NCBI GenBank assembly: GCA_964554715.1 | Contig: CAZKPU010000026.1 | Location: 1-24,418 of the forward strand | Length of the DNA: 24,418 nt | Reading direction: 5' to 3' | Source of the DNA: RXOA01 sp964554715 | GTDB taxonomy: Bacteria; Bipolaricaulota; Bipolaricaulia; UBA7950; UBA9294 | Shown here: positions 15,675 through 24,294 of the stretch, one piece after another | Numbering within the stretch: position 1 is the first letter of the stretch | Layout of the letters: the number at the start of each line of letters is the position of its first letter | Position numbers and translations under genes: made by a program | Notes under the pieces: model-generated | What the model was told of the DNA's origin: nothing | The model's input: the letters and a program-made list of their open reading frames with translations, nothing else | Databases searched by the model: none

Positions 15675-15703
15675 ATCGTAGGGGTTTTTCTCAGGGGGGT
15701 CAA
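15675..15703 (-). promoter_or_regulatory. Sigma70-type promoter for the zinc-ribbon gene
   Basis: On the leftward strand TTGACC (15703-15698), a 17-base spacer and TACGAT (15680-15675) form a near-consensus promoter. The predicted start is about 45 bases before the ATG at 15621. The rest of the 210-base divergent gap to 15831 shows only a weak rightward candidate, with TAGCAT at 15798-15803. Confidence 0.6.
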
Positions 15704-15831
15704 GCAAGCCGGACCTCGCGCCCGGATTGCGCGAGCGTTTGATTCGTCGAGTTGCTCCCGAAGTTCTCGTGAGCTGGTTCGACGGCGGGTTGCACGCTAG
15801 CATGCGGGAAGGATGACCCAAAGGAGCGTGT

Positions 15832-17025
15832 ATGCGAGTCAAGCTGAGCGCGAGCGAGTTCGAACGGCGGCGAGCCAAGATCGCTTGTCGGATGGAAGAA
15901 CGTGAACTGGATGCTTTGTGTGTCTTTTCGCCGACGCAGGTGTTCTACCTGACGGGGTTCGCGTTTATCGCGACCGAGCGTCCGATCTGTGCTGTCTATG
16001 TTCCCAAGGAGAACACGGTCATGCTGTTTGTGCCGCTTCTGGAGGTTGAGCACGCCGAGGAAGCTTTTGCCGAAGACATCCGAACTTATGAGGAGTATCC
16101 GGGTGATCCACACCCGATGAAACGGCTTGTACAGATCCTCTCCGAGCTGGGCATCGGATCCGGACGGATCGGCGTCGATTCGGATGGATACGGTGGGGGG
16201 TTCGGCTATGCAGGCCCACGGTTGAGTGACGTGGTCGAAGGACCCGTCGTTGCAGCGAAGGATCTCATCCAGCGGCTGATGCAGATCAAGTCAGAAGAGG
16301 AGATCGAGCTGATTCGTCATGCCTGCTTCTGGGCGGGTGAGGCTCACCGACTGCTGCAGGAATACACGGCCGTGGGCGTTGTCGAAACCGATGTCTCCTT
16401 CCGCGCATCCCACGAAGCTTCGATGCGGATGGTGGCGGCGCTCGGCCCGGAGTATCGATCGATGCGGTACAACACCTTCCCGGCACAGGCCGACTACCGC
16501 GGTCAGATCGGCGCGAGATCCGCCGTTCCCCATTCCATCACCGTCAATGCGGCGTTTGAGCCGGGAGACATCGTCGTGACGGGGGCGGCGGCTGAAGTGG
16601 GCGGGTATCTGAGCGAACTTGAACGTACGATGGTCGTTGGGCCTCCCTCGGACCGTCAGCAGCGGTTGTTTGATCAGATGCTGAAAGTGCGAGACGTTGC
16701 ACTTAGGAAGATCCATCCAGCTGTGACATGCTCGGCTGTTGATGAGGAGGTCCGACGTGCCTACAAGGATCTCGGCGTGGAAGAGTTCTGGCGCCACCAT
16801 ACAGGACACTCGATCGGTTACGGGATGCACGAAGCTCCGTTCCTCGACGTTGGGGACGATACGATGATCCAGGAAGGGATGGTCTTCACCATAGAACCGG
16901 GGCTGTATGTGCCTGGAGTGGGTGGCTTTCGGCACTCGGATACCGTGCTGGTGAAGGAAGACGGGATCGAGATGTTGACATCGTATCCGCAGGATCTTCG
17001 GAACCTGACCGTGTCGGCCGATTGA
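15832..17025 (+). CDS. M24-family (Xaa-Pro peptidase/creatinase-like) hydrolase with altered metal ligands
   Basis: A 397-residue pita-bread protein with an N-terminal creatinase domain (about 10-140) and a C-terminal M24 domain (about 155-390). The five metal ligands of aminopeptidase P are not all present. The first Asp position reads Thr250 (DIVVTGAA), the second Asp is Glu262 (SELERT), His326 (TGHSIGYG) and Glu355 (IEPG) are kept, and the last Glu appears as Ser369 (RHSDT). The LERT segment resembles metal-free creatinase, in which the Glu of that motif binds substrate. It may thus be a non-peptidase amidinohydrolase-like enzyme or a peptidase with a changed site. AAGGAG precedes the ATG. 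It has no operon partner; the lipoprotein gene downstream appears to have its own promoter. Ligand positions were aligned by eye. Confidence 0.8.
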   Translation: MRVKLSASEFERRRAKIACRMEERELDALCVFSPTQVFYLTGFAFIATERPICAVYVPKENTVMLFVPLLEVEHAEEAFAEDIRTYEEYPGDPHPMKRLVQILSELGIGSGRIGVDSDGYGGGFGYAGPRLSDVVEGPVVAAKDLIQRLMQIKSEEEIELIRHACFWAGEAHRLLQEYTAVGVVETDVSFRASHEASMRMVAALGPEYRSMRYNTFPAQADYRGQIGARSAVPHSITVNAAFEPGDIVVTGAAAEVGGYLSELERTMVVGPPSDRQQRLFDQMLKVRDVALRKIHPAVTCSAVDEEVRRAYKDLGVEEFWRHHTGHSIGYGMHEAPFLDVGDDTMIQEGMVFTIEPGLYVPGVGGFRHSDTVLVKEDGIEMLTSYPQDLRNLTVSAD

Positions 17026-17053
17026 ACGTACGTCAAGGGCACGAGATGTGTGA

Positions 17054-17084
17054 TTGTGGGAGATCGTTGCGAAACGTGTATTCT
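17054..17084 (+). promoter_or_regulatory. Candidate promoter for the lipoprotein gene
   Basis: TTGTGG (17054-17059), a 19-base spacer and TATTCT (17079-17084), with TG directly before the -10, lie about 40 bases before the start at 17123. The spacer is longer than ideal, so support is modest. Confidence 0.35.
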
Positions 17085-17122
17085 GGTGTCTGAAGCATGG
17101 AGCCATCACCGAGGTGAGCATT

Positions 17123-17776
17123 ATGGACAAGGCAACGCGCAATGAACACGGGCCAGACTGCTCGATCCACCAAGCCCGCAGAGCAAGGATGAGCGTTCTG
17201 GGTGGTGTCTTCATCCTGCTGTTGTTGGCTGGGTGTACGGTGCCGGATGTGTCGCCGCCGGTCACGGTGAGTCTGGAGATCGTGGACGAAGACCAAGGGT
17301 GGGTTCAGGTCCGTGTCACCGGCGTTCCCTCGTCCGGGTACACGCTTCACTGGGGCGATGCGGAGGGTTCGTACGGAACCACCGGTATCACTCCATCGAT
17401 CGAGGTCTATGAGCACTTCTACCAGGCCGTGGAAGGCACGGGCTCCGGAGTTCAGATCCCTACTGACTACGGGCTTGTCGTGACCGACGCGCAAGGAAAC
17501 CCTGTTGCGCAAGGCACGGTTCACATCGAGTCGGTCAACTGCCACGTGTCGCTTGTCTCGCAGCAAGGTCGATCCGTGACGGTGCGTTATTGGGGTCGGT
17601 TCGGGATCGAGTACTCGGTATCCTGGGGCGATCAATTTGCAGATCACGTGATGGTCAGTACGCAGAGCGCAACCGGCATCGAAACGCACACCTACCTGTC
17701 GGCTGGTACATACTCCATCGGAATGGAGGAGATTTGGGCGCCTCGTCAGGTCTTCTTCACCATCGACGTCGAGTGA
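17123..17776 (+). CDS. Lipoprotein with two PKD-like domains
   Basis: A 217-residue exported protein. A basic N-region (RRAR, 19-22) is followed by a hydrophobic stretch and the lipobox LAGC with Cys38, so it should be a lipid-anchored envelope protein. Two similar beta-rich units follow. Each carries a YxxxWGD motif (WGD at 77-79 and 168-170), and the second ends HTYLSAGTYSIG, as in PKD folds. The start at 17123 is preferred because GAGGTGA (17111-17117) lies five bases upstream. Starting at the inner ATG (17189) would give a more usual signal peptide length but a poor ribosome binding site. Its function is unknown; PKD-like units usually mediate binding or spacing outside the cell. Confidence 0.7.
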   Translation: MDKATRNEHGPDCSIHQARRARMSVLGGVFILLLLAGCTVPDVSPPVTVSLEIVDEDQGWVQVRVTGVPSSGYTLHWGDAEGSYGTTGITPSIEVYEHFYQAVEGTGSGVQIPTDYGLVVTDAQGNPVAQGTVHIESVNCHVSLVSQQGRSVTVRYWGRFGIEYSVSWGDQFADHVMVSTQSATGIETHTYLSAGTYSIGMEEIWAPRQVFFTIDVE

Positions 17777-17831
17777 GCCGCGTGGTTGAGCAGCAGAAGG
17801 TCTAGCCGAGCGAGTTCGTAACAGGTCCGCC

Positions 17832-18972
17832 TTATCCTTGGTCTGAGTGTTCCAAAACAACCACCGCCAGGGCACTTGCGACTGCATCCAGACATACGGC
17901 ATCGTCGCCGTTCATCAGCGCGACGATTGTGGCCCCAGGCTCGAGAAGATGCAGAAACAGGCTCAGATAGCCAAAGGTGCGCCCGGAGTGACCGATTCCT
18001 TCTTGACCGTAAAGGTCGACGGCGAATCCGTATCCCACACCCCCGGAGCCCGGAACGATGGAGTAGGCGGTAAGCATCTCGTCGAGTGACGCGTTGCTGA
18101 GCACGTCTCCGCGAAGCAGGGCGTCGACCCAACGAGCAAGATCGGATGCGGTGGCGAAGATGGCTCCGGATGATCCCATCACGCTGTAGATCCCCGTGTG
18201 GTAGGGCGTCACATCATCCGGCACTCCGTCGTGATCGAGATCGAACCACCCGTGACAGATTGCAGTCTCCTCCGGGAAGCTCTCCTCCACCGCAAAGAAC
18301 GTCTGGTCAAGGTGCAGCGGATCCAGAAGCCGCGTTCTCACGACCTCTGAGACCTTCCTTCCGTTTGCTTCCTCAAGGAGAATCTCCAGCAGCAGGTATC
18401 CGGTGTTCGAGTAGTGCCACTCCTCTCCAGGAAAGAAACAGGGCTCGGCCACATACGCGTCGAGAATCTCCTCCGGTGACCAGATTCTGTCGGGCTGTTC
18501 GAACACATCGTCCCATAGCTCCGGGAGATCTGTGACGTTGCATAACCCGCTTCGTTGATTCATGAGTTGGCGGATCGTAATCGTGTCTTCGATGAACGGG
18601 CGGGGCGCCAGCCACCGTGAGAACGGATCGTCCAGTGAGAGGACTCCCTCTTCCACCAGTTGCAGGATGACGGCAACGATGTAGTTCTTCGTGATGCTGC
18701 CAACGGCGAAGAGCATGTCGGAAGAGACGAGAACGCTCTCAGCAGGAGAGCCCCATGACACCCTGCCATAGTTCGCCGTCGGCGAACAGCACGACGGCAG
18801 AGCAACCCATCACATCGAATGGAGAGAAGCTACTCTCGAGCGCCTGCTGCAAGGCGGACGTGAGGGATGCATCCGCGGCAGGGGGATCCTTCGCAACACC
18901 CGCAGCGTGAATCAGGAAGCCGAGAAGGAGAACCAGCAGAATGATGGCTGCCCGGCGTATCCGCTTCATCAT
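17832..18972 (-). pseudogene. Class C beta-lactamase-like serine hydrolase, interrupted by a +1 frameshift
   Basis: Two leftward frames join to one protein of about 380 residues. The first part (from the ATG pair at 18972/18969) gives a signal or anchor segment and the family's FADGELWQGVMG strand, then stops at 18741-18739. The second frame continues with SPAESVLVSSDMLFAVGSITK and all three catalytic motifs: SITK (Ser nucleophile and Lys), YSN in HYSNTGY, and HSG in GHSGRTFGY. Removing one G from the run of four G at 18754-18751 restores a seamless family sequence. The rest of the gene is intact, which suggests a recent mutation, a sequencing or assembly error, or a slippery-run frameshift. 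Such proteins are exported hydrolases (DD-peptidase or esterase-like). The start has a weak ribosome binding site. Confidence 0.75.
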
Positions 18973-19023
18973 CACAGGAACCCGATCACCTCTGTCTCGC
19001 GAGTATCCCACCGTATTCCCACA

Positions 19024-19063
19024 GCTTCGTTTCGCCAAGCGTTCCAAGACGGCGAAACGATGC
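19024..19063. repeat. Inverted repeat in the divergent gap before the large repeat protein
   Basis: CGTTTCGCC (19028-19036) and GGCGAAACG (19051-19059) are a perfect inverted repeat with a 14-base loop. Further pairing (T/A, then GC/GC after one mismatch) extends it to 19024-19063. It lies between the leftward hydrolase and the promoter of the rightward gene, so it could be an operator or an RNA structure; nothing more can be said. Confidence 0.4.
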
Positions 19064-19125
19064 AGCGGTGGGGCGAGATGTCTGGCAGAGAGAGCTGTCG
19101 TATCGACACGGGAAAGAAGCAGTTC

Positions 19126-19155
19126 TTGGTTGGATGCAGTGCAGAGTGGTATGTT
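19126..19155 (+). promoter_or_regulatory. Promoter candidate for the 1003-residue exported protein
   Basis: TTGGTT (19126-19131), an 18-base spacer and TATGTT (19150-19155) lie about 45 bases before the ATG at 19201. A similar pair with the same spacer length precedes the paralog at 24295. Confidence 0.5.
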
Positions 19156-19200
19156 TCAGGATGTATGAAGGGTTAGATGCGGCGGGGACAGGAGGAAGGG

Positions 19201-22200
19201 ATGCGAAGAGCGATCGCTGTGTGTGTTGTGGGGCTTTGCATAGCCGGTGTTGGGGCTGGCACGGTGGTTGCCTCCGATGCCGAGATGTATTTCTCGGCCG
19301 ACAAGAACGGGCAGAACCGGGTGACGGACATTCAAGAGGGCGATGCAATCTGGATCGTCGTCGTCGATCCGGATGAGAACACCGATTGTGATGTCCGGGA
19401 CAAGATCTGGACCGATATCAAGATCATGGATCCCAAGACCGGTGCCTATATCGTTTGGATGAGCTACAAGACGGCAGCCGGAGACGCAGAGGGTCGGTCG
19501 TATGCCGATCCGGCGTATGTTCCTTTTCGAGGACACTTCCCTAGTGCGACGGCGGCTGGTTGGACGGGCACGTCCTCTTCGCCTGGCGACTATCTGGAGG
19601 AGTCGGGAGCGGATACGGGCGTCTTCGTCTCTTCGCGTGCATTTCAGGTGGGGACTCGAGAAGACTTCGATGACCCGATGAAGCACGCGCACATTGTGAG
19701 CCGCATCGGTCCTGTCGCTGACACGCCTCAGGACTTCCAGTGGGGCAACTTCATCTACCTTGATGGCAACGGCGCTGCAGCTCCGTTGTTTGCCGATGAC
19801 TGCAGGTGGGTTGCGCCTGGTCCCAACGCCTGGTCGGCATCTGCCCCCGAGATGATGAACCCCATGCTCCCGTCCGCATGGACGAATCCTACGGGATGGG
19901 GGGACTACCTCATCGGTCGTTTCGAGAACATGGACACGCTCATCGGCATGTATCAGGACCCCAACGACACATCGGATGTAGCTGTTGCCATGATGAAGAT
20001 CATCGATACCGAAGCCGCCATCGCTTGGGATGAGGAAATCTACAAGGACGCCAACGGCGCTGCTTCCATCACGGTTGTCGACCTCGACGAGAACCTCAAC
20101 TGCAACGAAGTCGAATGGGTGCCTGTGTTCGTGCTGGTCAATCCGGGGTCGTGGAACGAGAACGCCTACCAAGAGATTAACAGCTTCTGCAGTCTGCTGC
20201 AGGATGGTGGACGCAACGCTGCCCGCGCGCGTTTCACAGGCGCAGTCTCGCCGATCCGCTGGTACAACATCTACGAAGAGCGCTACATCTACTACCCGTT
20301 CACCACAGCCGGCACCGGAGAGAACGTTGTCGCGTTCGATACAGCGGATGCGAACGGTTTTGCCAGAGTGACATTCTATGCCCAAGAGACCGGTTCGGAC
20401 ACGGGCGTATTCCGGCTCAATCTCAACTCGATTCTGGCCGACCTTCAATTCAACAGCTTGAACGTCCGAGACGTGTTGGTCGCCTACTACTTGGATCCGA
20501 ACGACTTCGACGACTTCAAGCTGGCCACGGCGTACATCGAAGAGCGAGATCACTCGATCGCAAGCTTCACCGATGCGGATCGAAACGACCAAGAGGATTA
20601 CTGGCTCGGACGAAATCCGGTCTACGTGCAGGTGATCGATGCCAACGCCAACGTCGATCCTTGTTGCCCCGAGCAGGTCGTGGTTCACCTCTGTGATCCA
20701 CACGGCGAGGATGATTCCGAATGGCTGATCCTCGATGAGACCTCGTCGAACAGCCCGGTATTCCTCACTTCCTCCGGCAACCAGTTGGGACCGGTGTGGG
20801 GTGCGCTCGGCGTCGGTCTCGGTGATGCGATGGGTGGATTCCAGCTGCAGCTAGACAACTGGAAGATCGAAGCGTTCAACGAAGACGACATCTACGCTCG
20901 CTACAACGACGTCTACTACGGAGCCTCGAACCCACATATCATCAACGGAAACGACACCGGCGGAGGGATGGCAACGTTGGGCGATGCTGACCCAGCCACA
21001 AGCTTCCCGCCATGGATCACGCGAATCCGTGCAGCGAATGACGTGAGCTTCGATCTGATGTCTGTGGCTGACACGCAGATCTACGATGGTTCGACGACCA
21101 ACATGTGGTTCTTGGATCGTCAGGGCAATCGAGTGTCGGGCTACGTGAACTCGGATTGCGTGTTCATCGAAGTTCTCGATCCTGATCAGGACGAAGACCA
21201 GCTTCGCCGCGAGCGGATCGACGCCTACTGGGATGGTGGACAGAACGTTCCGTTCGGGCCGATCAGCGGAGGGGCTTGGGATTGCGGCCCCATTGGAGAA
21301 GGGCAGTTCCATCTTGTGAATCCGCTTCTTGGCCACATCGATATCCATAACAGCGAGCCCGAAACCAGCCTTGCTCCTGGTGGGTGGGCAAAGCTGTATG
21401 TGCTGAACCCGCGCAGCGGCTACTGGGCCGCTGTAGACCTGATGGAAACGGGTGCCGACACGGGTGTGTTCCGCAGTGTGATCTGCGTGGATCTGGTTGC
21501 TGTGTACGAGTGCGTCCCAAACCTCGGCGTGCTTCCGGGTGACACGATCATCGCCGTGTACCAGGATCCGTCCAACCACTCCGATTCAGCCTGGATTTCG
21601 ATCAAGGTCGGTATCGGCGGCGGAACGCTTGCCAGCCACCAGTCCACAACGACCTTCGTCGATGCCAGCGCAGCCGAAGTCTCTACGTACACAGAGAATG
21701 ATCTAGTCTATGTGAAGGTCATCGATCCTTCGCACGCCGGAGATCCGGGTCTTCCCGCCTCGGTTGATATCGGCGGCGTTTGGTACGACCTTGATCCCGT
21801 TGTCCTCATCGGAGGGGCAGGCGATATCTTCATGACAGAAGGCATCGCTCTTCCCCTCACCGCAGGGCAGCAGCTCACGGCGACCTATGTCGATCAAACG
21901 CATCTGACGGACACGTCGAGTGATACGATCCAGATCCTTGCTTCGGTCCTTGACGTGACCGGCTTTGTCGTGATGCCGAATCCGTTCGACGAGGAAGCAA
22001 CCTTCTACTACGAAGGGTCGGGAGTGGCACAGAGGTTCCTCGCCTCCGTGTACAACGTGGCTGGCGAGCTTGTATGGAGCGCCGAAGAAGAGAACGTCAC
22101 CGAGGTCTCATGGAACGCAGAGGGTTCTGCAAAGGGTGCCTACATCTACGCGATCACCGTGAGTGACAGCGAGAACGTGTTCGAAAGCGAAGGCGTGTTG

Positions 22201-22212
22201 GTGAAGAAGTAG
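19201..22212 (+). CDS. Large exported Asp-rich repeat protein with FlgD-Ig-like C-terminal domain
   Basis: A 1003-residue protein with a signal peptide (residues 1-24, VVA then SDAEMYF). The start at 19201 is chosen over an ATG at 19177 because GGAGGAAGGG lies directly upstream. About five diverged repeats of 100-270 residues can be traced. Each begins with a strand and an acidic DPDEN-like loop (56-60, 294-298, 660-666). Three contain the motif E-[ST]-G-[AS]-D-T-G-V-F (134-142, 396-404, 749-757), and most end with Y-x-D-P-N/S-x-x-x-D (251-259, 430-437, 787-795). The last 85 residues (MPNPFDEEATFYY to GVLVKK) look like a FlgD-type Ig domain, as in C-terminal sorting domains of exported proteins. 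Surface location and calcium binding by the acidic loops are inferred. A surface-layer or matrix role is possible but not shown. Confidence 0.8.
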   Translation: MRRAIAVCVVGLCIAGVGAGTVVASDAEMYFSADKNGQNRVTDIQEGDAIWIVVVDPDENTDCDVRDKIWTDIKIMDPKTGAYIVWMSYKTAAGDAEGRSYADPAYVPFRGHFPSATAAGWTGTSSSPGDYLEESGADTGVFVSSRAFQVGTREDFDDPMKHAHIVSRIGPVADTPQDFQWGNFIYLDGNGAAAPLFADDCRWVAPGPNAWSASAPEMMNPMLPSAWTNPTGWGDYLIGRFENMDTLIGMYQDPNDTSDVAVAMMKIIDTEAAIAWDEEIYKDANGAASITVVDLDENLNCNEVEWVPVFVLVNPGSWNENAYQEINSFCSLLQDGGRNAARARFTGAVSPIRWYNIYEERYIYYPFTTAGTGENVVAFDTADANGFARVTFYAQETGSDTGVFRLNLNSILADLQFNSLNVRDVLVAYYLDPNDFDDFKLATAYIEERDHSIASFTDADRNDQEDYWLGRNPVYVQVIDANANVDPCCPEQVVVHLCDPHGEDDSEWLILDETSSNSPVFLTSSGNQLGPVWGALGVGLGDAMGGFQLQLDNWKIEAFNEDDIYARYNDVYYGASNPHIINGNDTGGGMATLGDADPATSFPPWITRIRAANDVSFDLMSVADTQIYDGSTTNMWFLDRQGNRVSGYVNSDCVFIEVLDPDQDEDQLRRERIDAYWDGGQNVPFGPISGGAWDCGPIGEGQFHLVNPLLGHIDIHNSEPETSLAPGGWAKLYVLNPRSGYWAAVDLMETGADTGVFRSVICVDLVAVYECVPNLGVLPGDTIIAVYQDPSNHSDSAWISIKVGIGGGTLASHQSTTTFVDASAAEVSTYTENDLVYVKVIDPSHAGDPGLPASVDIGGVWYDLDPVVLIGGAGDIFMTEGIALPLTAGQQLTATYVDQTHLTDTSSDTIQILASVLDVTGFVVMPNPFDEEATFYYEGSGVAQRFLASVYNVAGELVWSAEEENVTEVSWNAEGSAKGAYIYAITVSDSENVFESEGVLVKK

Positions 22213-22245
22213 CCGACGGAAGTGAGAGTTAAGAGGCAAGTTGGA

Positions 22246-22282
22246 GAGGCGGACGAACGGGGCTTCCCCCTTCGTCCGCTTC
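22246..22282. terminator. Strong hairpin between convergent genes, probable bidirectional terminator
   Basis: GCGGACGAA (22249-22257) pairs with TTCGTCCGC (22271-22279). GGGG (22259-22262) pairs with the C-run at 22266-22270, and G-A-G/T-T-C pairs lie outside. The stem is about 13-16 base pairs with one bulge, 34 bases after the stop of the large gene and 90 bases beyond the stop of the convergent gene. No T-run follows on either strand. A weaker CGAAGC/GCTTCG pair lies at 22331-22360. Confidence 0.65.
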
Positions 22283-22371
22283 CTCCTCAAGTCCGTGTCA
22301 CTGCGAGATGCCACAAACCCTCGAACCGGACGAAGCCCGAGCAAGCTCTATCTCGCTTCGCACGCTTGTGT

Positions 22372-23877
22372 CTACTCCGCCTCAAGCTCCGGAAGCAGGA
22401 TCAGAAGGTCGTAGGAGAACATGTCGGTGCTGCTGTACCCCTCCACGGATACGCTGTACGTTCCCGCAGGCAGTGGGTCATCGATCCGGCTCCACAATCC
22501 CGTTCCGCCGTCGTCATCACACCAGAGAGAATCCCCGCCGGAGTCGAACAGGCAGATGTACGAGTCCGCTTCAACCGAACCTGTCGTCTCGAGGACGACG
22601 CGCGTTGTGGATGGCACGGTGAACGTGTAGAAGTCGACGTCTCCTGGGCCGATCTCTCCGCCAACGATTGCCGGAGTGTTTTCGACGACGGTTGCCGAGG
22701 CCGGCAGATCGTTCGGCTCCTGTTCGGATGCGGTCACGAATTGCTGAAGACTGGCCTGCAGGGTATAGCGGAAGGCGTCCTCCGCCCCATACCCCTCGAC
22801 GGTGACGAAGTACTCCCCGGCGGTCACCGGGGTCAGCATGCGGCTCCACATCCCCGAGCCGCCATCATCATCGCATCCCAAGCCGACGGCCTGCTGATCG
22901 AGCAGGCAGACGTAGCTGTCCGCGTTGACAGGACCGCTGGTTTCGATGATGAGCACACCATCAGCATGGGTTGTGAGGCTGAAGAAATCGATGTCTCCGC
23001 CCAAAAGGAGATCGTCCACGGACAGAACACCGCCAACCTCCAGCGAGCCCAACGCGCATGCCTCTGCCGCTGTGTTGTTCGGTTCACATTCCGCGATCGC
23101 CATCTGCACAGCACTGAACTGATACGCCTCAAGGGCTTGGTCATCCCCGAACTCGTGAATGCGGGCGATGTACCGACCTGCGTCCAAGTCCGAGAAGACC
23201 ATGCTCCAGCCGCCGGTACCGCTGTCGTCATCACGGGAGATCGGCAGATAGCGATCCGACGTCTCATCGTACTGGTAGAGGATCATGAGAGTATCGCCGG
23301 AAACTCCGTCGGTGCGAAGCTGCGTGATCCCTTCGCTTCCTTGAGCGATCTCGAATGCGAAGAAGTCTACATCCCCCATCGGATCGATCGCCGCGAACAT
23401 CCCGCTCAGTTCCGGGCCGATGACTCCGAGGTTGTTCGGGATACAGATGCCATCGTTCGGTTCGAGTTCCAGGGCGCTGCTGATCACCAGTTCGTACGAG
23501 AAGACCGACAAATCACTGCTGCCGATCCTCACCAAGTAGCTGCCTTCGGCCAGCGTGAGCCGAAGCTGGTTCTCCGAGGCCTCGATCGGGTTGAGATCGT
23601 CGGAGTACGAAACAACCTGAAGATCCGAAGCGCCCTGCGTTGAAGTCGATACGATCAACTCTCTGGAGGACGCTGTGATATCGAATCCGTACCAGTCGCT
23701 GTCCCCGGCGTAGTCCATCGCCGCGTTCACCGTGACCGTTCTTGCCTGGTCGCCGAATGAGCCGATGGACATCGCATGGGTCGGCGACTCGTTGGGTTCC
23801 TGTTCTGCGACCTCAGCGAACGCTGCGAAGCAGAACAGCGTGATTCCTAGCAGAACTGTAAGCCCCACGCTTTTCAT
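22372..23877 (-). CDS. Exported protein with four PPC-like (pre-peptidase C-terminal) repeats
   Basis: A 501-residue protein with a signal peptide (residues 1-21, AFA then E). The start at 23877 has AGGAGG eight bases upstream; the frame is open further but without family sequence. It consists of four beta-sandwich units, each opening with E-P-N-[DEN] (residues 27, 139, 265 and 387). Each has a central G-D-x-D-[FW]-[FY] motif and ends in a G-x-Y-x-V/A-x-[IV] strand. Units 2-4 also carry an acidic DDD loop (about 216, 336 and 454) followed by W-S. This is the pattern of PPC domains, usually appended to secreted proteases; here no catalytic domain is present. It probably acts as a secreted or surface binding protein, but the role is unknown. 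Confidence 0.8.
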   Translation of the reverse strand: MKSVGLTVLLGITLFCFAAFAEVAEQEPNESPTHAMSIGSFGDQARTVTVNAAMDYAGDSDWYGFDITASSRELIVSTSTQGASDLQVVSYSDDLNPIEASENQLRLTLAEGSYLVRIGSSDLSVFSYELVISSALELEPNDGICIPNNLGVIGPELSGMFAAIDPMGDVDFFAFEIAQGSEGITQLRTDGVSGDTLMILYQYDETSDRYLPISRDDDSGTGGWSMVFSDLDAGRYIARIHEFGDDQALEAYQFSAVQMAIAECEPNNTAAEACALGSLEVGGVLSVDDLLLGGDIDFFSLTTHADGVLIIETSGPVNADSYVCLLDQQAVGLGCDDDGGSGMWSRMLTPVTAGEYFVTVEGYGAEDAFRYTLQASLQQFVTASEQEPNDLPASATVVENTPAIVGGEIGPGDVDFYTFTVPSTTRVVLETTGSVEADSYICLFDSGGDSLWCDDDGGTGLWSRIDDPLPAGTYSVSVEGYSSTDMFSYDLLILLPELEAE

Positions 23878-24294
23878 CTGGTGTTCCTCCTTCCAAGAAG
23901 CCATCCCATAGGTCTTGGGAGCAACACGCGTCTCGCAGCTGCTTGGCTTCCGCGATGCTCCGCTGGGCCGTCCACTGTGGCATCCTACTGCCGGTCGTCG
24001 GGCGACGGCAATGCGCCTGCCATCTGCGTCGAGCGGCCGCCATGGGGCGACCGCCTGCACGGATGCAGATCTGTCAACGAGGATCCGTTGGCGGTGCGTT
24101 TGGGTTTCCTTGTGGGAAGGAATGGGGGGATCGCGGTGGGAAGCGCGTCTTGCCTGGAGTCATTGAATCATGCTATGTTGCGGCATCAAAGCTCGGTAAG
24201 AAGCTTGCGGGATAGAGAAGTGACGGCAGGGATCCTGCCGATTCGTGGAGCTATCCGGCAGATCATCATTTGGGCGACGTGAGGGAGGATCGGA
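23878..24294. other. 417-base divergent intergenic region
   Basis: No supported gene was found here: short open frames lack ribosome binding sites and family sequence. It holds the AGGAGG site of the leftward gene next to 23877, a GC-rich imperfect hairpin (TGCCGGTCG with CGACGGCA, about 23989-24010), and the rightward promoter candidate at 24150-24179. A transcript leader of about 110 bases precedes the ATG at 24295. No clear leftward -35/-10 pair was seen. Confidence 0.5.
24150..24179 (+). promoter_or_regulatory. Promoter candidate for the second repeat-protein paralog
   Basis: TTGCCT (24150-24155), an 18-base spacer and TATGTT (24174-24179). The -10 hexamer and spacer length equal those of the candidate before the gene at 19201. 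Confidence 0.45.

Noticed and set aside
17036..17123. Upstream extension of the lipoprotein gene to a start at 17054
   Set aside because: It would overlap the promoter candidate and add 23 residues with no signal-peptide character; the start at 17123 has GAGGTGA upstream.
19156..20703. Leftward open frame of 515 codons antisense to the repeat-protein gene
   Set aside because: The Val/Arg/His-rich product mirrors the Asp-rich sense codons; no ribosome binding site and no signal peptide, unlike the sense frame.
22331..22360. CGAAGC/GCTTCG hairpin as terminator of the PPC-repeat gene
   Set aside because: Only six base pairs with an 18-base loop and no T-run; the stronger hairpin at 22246-22282 is a better candidate.
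22222..23643. Rightward open frame of 473 codons antisense to the PPC-repeat gene
   Set aside because: It arises from the codon bias of the acidic sense gene; the sense frame has a signal peptide, a good ribosome binding site and four repeats.
23881..24282. Open frame of 133 codons in the divergent gap
   Set aside because: It begins within the ribosome binding region of the leftward gene, lacks its own ribosome binding site and has no recognisable sequence.
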